A DNA stretch of 64,000 bases from the NCBI GenBank assembly GCA_963678705.1, contig CAVMBN010000138.1, forward strand, positions 16,212-80,211. Direction: 5' to 3'. The notes beneath the pieces are model-generated. The model worked only from the letters and a program-made list of their open reading frames with translations, searched no databases and had not been told where the DNA came from. This DNA is from Panorpa germanica (taxonomy: Eukaryota; Arthropoda; Insecta; Mecoptera; Panorpidae). A program made the position numbers and the translations under genes. How positions within the stretch are numbered: position 1 is the stretch's first letter; each line of letters opens with the position of its first letter. This document shows, in pieces, positions 59,798-64,000 of this stretch.

Positions 59798-60322
59798 TTA
59801 ACAATCATCTGGTTTGATAAACTTAGCTCGTTTAGTTTTTGATTCAGAATTTGTGTGATTCTTTTCATCGTCCAAACGTTTTCTGTTATCTAGTTTTATA
59901 TTTTTACTATCAAATTTCTTTTTCTTGTCAAATCGTTTTGATTTATCAAATTTGTTACTGATATTAGCCACTGTTGCGTTGTAATGGTTTGCCATATCCT
60001 TGTCAGACACAGAAGTTTCCTTACGGAGGTCGTTTATTTGATTTTTGGCAGCTTCTTCATCGTCCAACATTTTCTCAAGCACTGGGTTCATTCCTCTAAA
60101 CGACACTCTTCCAACAATTAAATCCTCACAGAGGATATAACTAGATTCGTTTACATATTTGGATGCACCTTGTCGCATTTTATCTGTTATTTCATTGCTG
60201 TACATACTACGACCTTCTTCATCGTCAGCTTCTTGGAGAACTTTATCTTTTGTACGTTTCATAAATTTCATATCTAAGATTCCTTTAGACAGTTTTGTTT
60301 TATTTAATTCACGTGCAGTCAT
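59798..60322 (-). CDS. MPHOSPH6: M-phase phosphoprotein 6 homologue (exosome cofactor), intact single exon
   Basis: A 174-residue protein in one uninterrupted frame. The family signature is clear: LSKGILDMKFMKRTK at residues 11-25 (matches the LSKNLLRMKFMQR start of the family), SYILCEDLIVGRVSFRGMNP at 61-80 (the invariant CEDL..GR.SFRG.NP core), VSDKDMANHY at 105-114 and a Lys-rich tail ending KFIKP at 167-171. Human MPP6 has 160 residues, so the length fits. MPP6 binds RNA and the nuclear exosome (with MTR4 and RRP6) and is needed for 5.8S rRNA maturation. The start is the first ATG, just before the conserved motif, with an in-frame upstream region lacking coding character. Absence of introns could mean a retrogene, but many orthologues are short; the open frame suggests it is functional. 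Confidence 0.93.
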   Translation of the reverse strand: MTARELNKTKLSKGILDMKFMKRTKDKVLQEADDEEGRSMYSNEITDKMRQGASKYVNESSYILCEDLIVGRVSFRGMNPVLEKMLDDEEAAKNQINDLRKETSVSDKDMANHYNATVANISNKFDKSKRFDKKKKFDSKNIKLDNRKRLDDEKNHTNSESKTKRAKFIKPDDC

Positions 60323-60631
60323 TTTTAATATTTATTGTTTATTCACTTGTATAGTAATATTTATATGTTAAATTTTTATACTTTCGATTGGAATTTTTTT
60401 AGGTTATACTAAAAATTATAGACCAGCTAGTCAACGTGCTATTAAATGAAATGTCATAAACATTGCATGGTAATAACACATTGATGTGATGGTTGAGTCA
60501 AGGTATCAAAAGCTTCTGCTATTCACCGGGAGGTGGCACTGTTGCAGGTTTGTAACTTCACTAACTTAATTAATTGAAAGATTTATCATATAATAATTAA
60601 ATATATAAATACTAAAAAGAAAAAGAACGTT
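60323..60631. other. 5' flank of MPHOSPH6
   Basis: About 300 bp of AT-rich DNA between the MPHOSPH6 start codon and a MITE1 fragment. It should hold the promoter; no distinct TATA box or initiator could be singled out. Confidence 0.4.
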
Positions 60632-60773
60632 TAATGGGTTTGTGTCCTATGTCTTAATTTCTATAAAACTGTACCACATACTGATAAAGTTGGTTACTAG
60701 AAGTCCTTATATGTTAGGAGATATTAACAATTAAAAAATTCATTTTGTCTCTTTAATTATTAAAGGGAGGAAA
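60632..60773 (-). mobile_element. MITE1 end fragment
   Basis: About 140 bp of a MITE1 terminus (TTAATGGGTTTGTGTCCTAT onward), cut at AATTATTAAAGGGA, where the duplicated GGGAGGAAAT segment begins. The break suggests that the segmental duplicate was joined into this element. Confidence 0.82.
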
Positions 60774-61430
60774 TAGGGAGGAAATAGGGAGGAAAGGATG
60801 TGCAAGGTGTGAAGAAGCAGTAGGGGTTTAAATTTATCTATTTGCTTTTATTTTTATTATTTCTTTTGGAAAGTGTGAGTATGGGTAGATAGTATGTAAT
60901 TAACCACAATGATATGTAATTTAATGTTTTAAGGCGGAAGAAAGTAGCGCCAATGGCAAAAATATTAAAAAAAAAATAATAATATACAGGTATTTTTTTA
61001 ATTATTAAACTATTATATGCATCAAAAAATAATTTTAAGTCATGACTAAATGGGCTAGTGTCCTATGTCTTAATTTCTATAAAAGTGTACTACATATTGA
61101 TAAAGTGGGTTACTAGAACTCCTTATATGTTAAGAGATATTAACAATTAAAAGAGTCATTTTGTCTATTTAATTATTAAAGGGATTCAACGTTGTACACA
61201 TTCCAAATGCATGTGACATCACAGCCGCTGTCAACCTTACAGCTCATAAATCTCTGCTATATGTATTTATATATCAAAATATCAAATATTATTTACAGCT
61301 ATTTCAAGGAACAATCAAATTTCAATATTATGTCTGCCTTAGCAGGGTTAAATAAAATAAAAACTTATTATTCTTTGACTTGACTTGATTATTTCGACTA
61401 CCAACAGCTACAAAACATTACCACAGCACT
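60774..61430. repeat. Segmental duplicate, copy 2
   Basis: Nearly identical to 56838-57480, preceded by three short GGGAGGAAATA repeats at 60774-60800 where the first copy has one. It includes the flank and most of a MITE1, which here continues to its far end. Confidence 0.88.
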
Positions 61431-61649
61431 GATCTACTCAACAAATAACTGACGTTAAAATGCATTTCACGTCATACAAATATGGCCGACCATTTCTAGC
61501 ACTTAAACTACAATTCAAACTTTTAATTACTATATCTCCGTCAACATTTAGATATTTAATAAAATAGACACGTCAATACACATTTATTAACATCAATTTC
61601 AATCAACAATTGAAAAATCGACCATTAAAAAATGAGGACACAAGCCCAT
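61050..61649 (-). mobile_element. MITE1, complete 600-bp copy with TAA target duplication
   Basis: Ends ATGGGCTAGTGTCC and GGACACAAGCCCAT, directly flanked by TAA on both sides (61047-61049 and 61650-61652). A three-base TAA/TTA duplication is the signature of PIF/Harbinger transposases. This is the best-preserved copy in the window and includes the CGGCCATATTTGTATGACG region deleted in the array units. Confidence 0.87.
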
Positions 61650-61839
61650 TAAATCTACGAAAACGAATACAGATTATTTGAAGTGCCTGAATAATCTGCA
61701 ACTATTCGTACACGTGTATTGCAAACTCACGAAATACAGATACGGAAATAAACGAATCAAAGTGCATCAAACGAATTAGTTTAAATGATAATATATATCT
61801 ATATATATATGTATAGATATTAATGTACTAAGATTTTTA

Positions 61840-62095
61840 ATAATTTCCATTTTTTTCGACTTTTTTTTTATAACTGTTTCGGACGTAGAATTTTACGCTG
61901 AATCCAAGGACGAGCTCGTATTTAAAATACGACCATTATTTCGTCCATCAAGTGCCCATAACTCGAGAACTAATGGTCGGAGGAAAATAAATTTTACGGC
62001 GTTAGAATCGGCGTTGAATTTTACTATAGACTACGTACGTTTAAATTTTTTAAATCGGACCAGCCGTTCAAAAGTTAGCGCCTAAAACATATTGC
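61840..62095. repeat. Isolated subrepeat of satellite block A
   Basis: TTTTTTCGAC, then TTCGGACGTAGAATTTTACG at 61878 and onward, matches the 194/204-bp subrepeats and the following GGCGTTAGAATCGGCGTTGA part seen at 4813-5020, with a few substitutions. It lies 42 kb from the array edge and directly before the 87-bp satellite. Confidence 0.9.
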
Positions 62096-62290
62096 AAATT
62101 GCCCCTGCAAAAATTTCATTGAAAAAATTTATTTTAATTTTTGAAGGGGTTAAGAACTAATGTTAGGAGGAAATTGCCCCCGCAAAAAATTCATTGAAAA
62201 AATGATTTAATTTTTGAAGGGGTTAACCTTCTTAAATTTAATTTTTTCGCAATTGTTTTTTATTTATTTTAAATTGGAATTAAACTAGAA
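62096..62290. repeat. Two short repeats (ATTGCCCC(T/C)GCAAAAA ... GAAGGGGTTAA)
   Basis: Two copies of an ~80-bp segment, each with TTCATTGAAAAAAT and TTTTTGAAGGGGTTAA, form a bridge between the block A remnant and the 87-bp satellite. Confidence 0.75.
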
Positions 62291-62314
62291 TATTTATATG
62301 ATAATGTAAATTTA

Positions 62315-64000
62315 GAAAATACAATATTTTCATCATTTTTAACAAGAGTAAAACCTTCTTACATCTCGAAAAAAACAGAAAATCTAATTTTAGTTAAAAT
62401 CAAAAATTCAATGTTTTTATCAATTTTAACAAGAGTATAACCTTCTTACATCTCGAGTAATACAGAAAATCTAGTTTTAGTTAAAATCAAAAATTCAATG
62501 TTTTTATCAATTTTAACAAGAGTATAACCTTCTTACATCTCGAGGAATACAGAAAATCTAATTTTAGTTAAAATCAAAAATTCAATGTTTTTATCAATTT
62601 TAACAAGAGTATAACCTTCTTACATCTCGAGGAATACAGAAAATCTAATTTTAGTTAAAATCAAAAATTCAATGTTTTTATCAATTTTAACAAGAGTATA
62701 ACCTTCTTACATCTCGAGGAATACAGAAAATCTAATTTTAGTTAAAATCAAAAATTCAATGTTTTTATCAATTTTAACAAGAGTATAACCTTCTTACATC
62801 TCGAGGAATACAGAAAATCTAGTTTTAGTTAAAATCAAAAATTCAATGTTTTTATCAATTTTAACAAGAGTATAACCTTCTTACATCTCGAGGAATACAG
62901 AAAATCTAATTTTAGTTAAAATCAAAAATTCAATGTTTTTATCAATTTTAACAAGAGTATAACCTTCTTACATCTCGAGGAATACAGAAAATCTAATTTT
63001 AGTTAAAATCAAAAATTCAATGTTTTTATCAATTTTAACAAGAGTATAACCTTCTTACATCTCGAGGAATACAGAAAATCTAATTTTAGTTAAAATCAAA
63101 AATTCAATGTTTTTATCAATTTTAACAAGAGTATAACCTTCTTACATCTCGAGGAATACAGAAAATCTAATTTTAGTTAAAATCAAAAATTCAATGTTTT
63201 TATCAATTTTAACAAGAGTATAACCTTCTTACATCTCGAGGAATGCAGAAAATCTAATTTTAGTTAAAATCAAAAATTCAATGTTTTTATCAATTTTAAC
63301 AAGAGTATAACCTTCTTACATCTCGAGGAATACAGAAAATCTAATTTTAGTTAAAATCAAAAATTCAATGTTTTTATCAATTTTAACAAGAGTATAACCT
63401 TCTTACATCTCGAGGAATACAGAAAATCTAATTTTAGTTAAAATCAAAAATTCAATGTTTTTATCAATTTTAACAAGAGTATAACCTTCTTACATCTCGA
63501 GGAATACAGAAAATCTAATTTGTGTTAAAGTTAAAAATTCAATGTTTTTATCAATTTTAAGAAGAGTATAACCTTCTTACATCTCGAGTAATACAGAGTA
63601 ATTTTAGTTAAAATCAAAAATTCAATGTTTTTATCAATTTTAACAAGAGTATAACCTTCTTACATCTCGAGTAATACAGAAAATCTAGTTTTAGTTAAAA
63701 TCAAAAATTCAATGTTTTTATCAATTTTAACAAGAGTATAACCTTCTTACATCTCGAGGAATACAGAAAATCTAATTTTAGTTAAAATCAAAAATTCAAT
63801 GTTTTTATCAATTTTAACAAGAGTATAACCTTCTTACATCTCGAGGAATACAGAAAATCTAATTTTAGTTAAAATCAAAAATTCAATGTTTTTATCAATT
63901 TTAACAAGAGTATAACCTTCTTACATCTCGAGGAATACAGAAAATCTAATTTTAGTTAAAATCAAAAATTCAATGTTTTTATCAATTTTAACAAGAGTAT
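62315..64000. repeat. 87-bp satellite array (continues past window end)
   Basis: About 19 head-to-tail copies with an 87-bp period (TACAGAAAAT at 62461, 62548, 62635, 62722 and so on). The first unit is degenerate; one near 63590 has lost 5 bp and one near 63520 carries a cluster of substitutions; the rest differ by one or two bases (GAATACAG/TAATACAG, CTAATTTT/CTAGTTTT). Each unit contains ACATCTCGAG. No coding content. Confidence 0.97.

Noticed and set aside
60159..60371. 70-codon plus-strand frame
   Set aside because: Shadow of MPHOSPH6 on the opposite strand.

Overview
The window looks like nuclear DNA of an animal, most probably an insect. It is very AT-rich, its genes have introns with GT..AG boundaries, and it carries degraded DNA transposons and complex satellites. 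Two conserved animal genes are recognisable. Species cannot be told from the sequence. About two thirds of the window is tandemly repeated DNA, and no prokaryotic, organellar or viral gene cluster is present.

Layout. (1) 1-19645: four full copies and one partial copy of a 4710-bp higher-order satellite repeat. Each copy nests several repeat families: 194/204-bp subrepeats, 45/46-bp palindromic minisatellites, alternating 179/193-bp monomers, a 21-bp repeat and a 12-bp repeat. By eye the copies differ at one base. (2) 19646-20275: ragged edge of the satellite. (3) 20276-25240: low-copy AT-rich DNA with a (TA)n tract, a TATA-like/GC-rich block, a 381-bp TA-flanked MITE, an exon-like remnant with a stop, and a dead hAT transposase. 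(4) 25240-47942: a nested tandem array. Its ~2213-bp unit is a chimera of two PIF/Harbinger transposase pieces, an antisense RNase H fragment of a retroelement, and a ~545-bp MITE (called MITE1 here). A later ~5.2-kb duplication carries a fold-back MITE1 interrupted by a 429-bp piggyBac-like MITE in TTAA. (5) 47943-51461: AT-rich DNA, probably partly 3' UTR of the next gene. (6) 51462-55019, minus strand: four exons of a small CTD phosphatase (CTDSP/SCP family). The exon for the catalytic DLDET motif cannot be found, and a MITE1 copy sits in the intron where it should be. (7) 55021-59700: MITE1-related tandem repeats, a segmental duplicate and a large imperfect inverted repeat. (8) 59798-60322, minus strand: intact single-exon MPHOSPH6, an exosome-associated protein. 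(9) 60632-61649: more MITE1, one copy with TAA target duplications. (10) 61840-62290: a stray piece of the first satellite. (11) 62315-64000: an 87-bp satellite running off the end.

The two genes are unrelated housekeeping genes on the same strand: MPHOSPH6 in rRNA processing by the nuclear exosome, the SCP phosphatase in dephosphorylation of RNA polymerase II CTD or SMAD-type substrates. They form an island between two satellite domains. The most interesting biology is in repeat evolution: a dead Harbinger/retroelement/MITE chimera amplified into a satellite-like array, and the apparently missing catalytic exon of the phosphatase. I found no defence system, CRISPR array, or tRNA/rRNA gene. 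All comparisons were made by eye.
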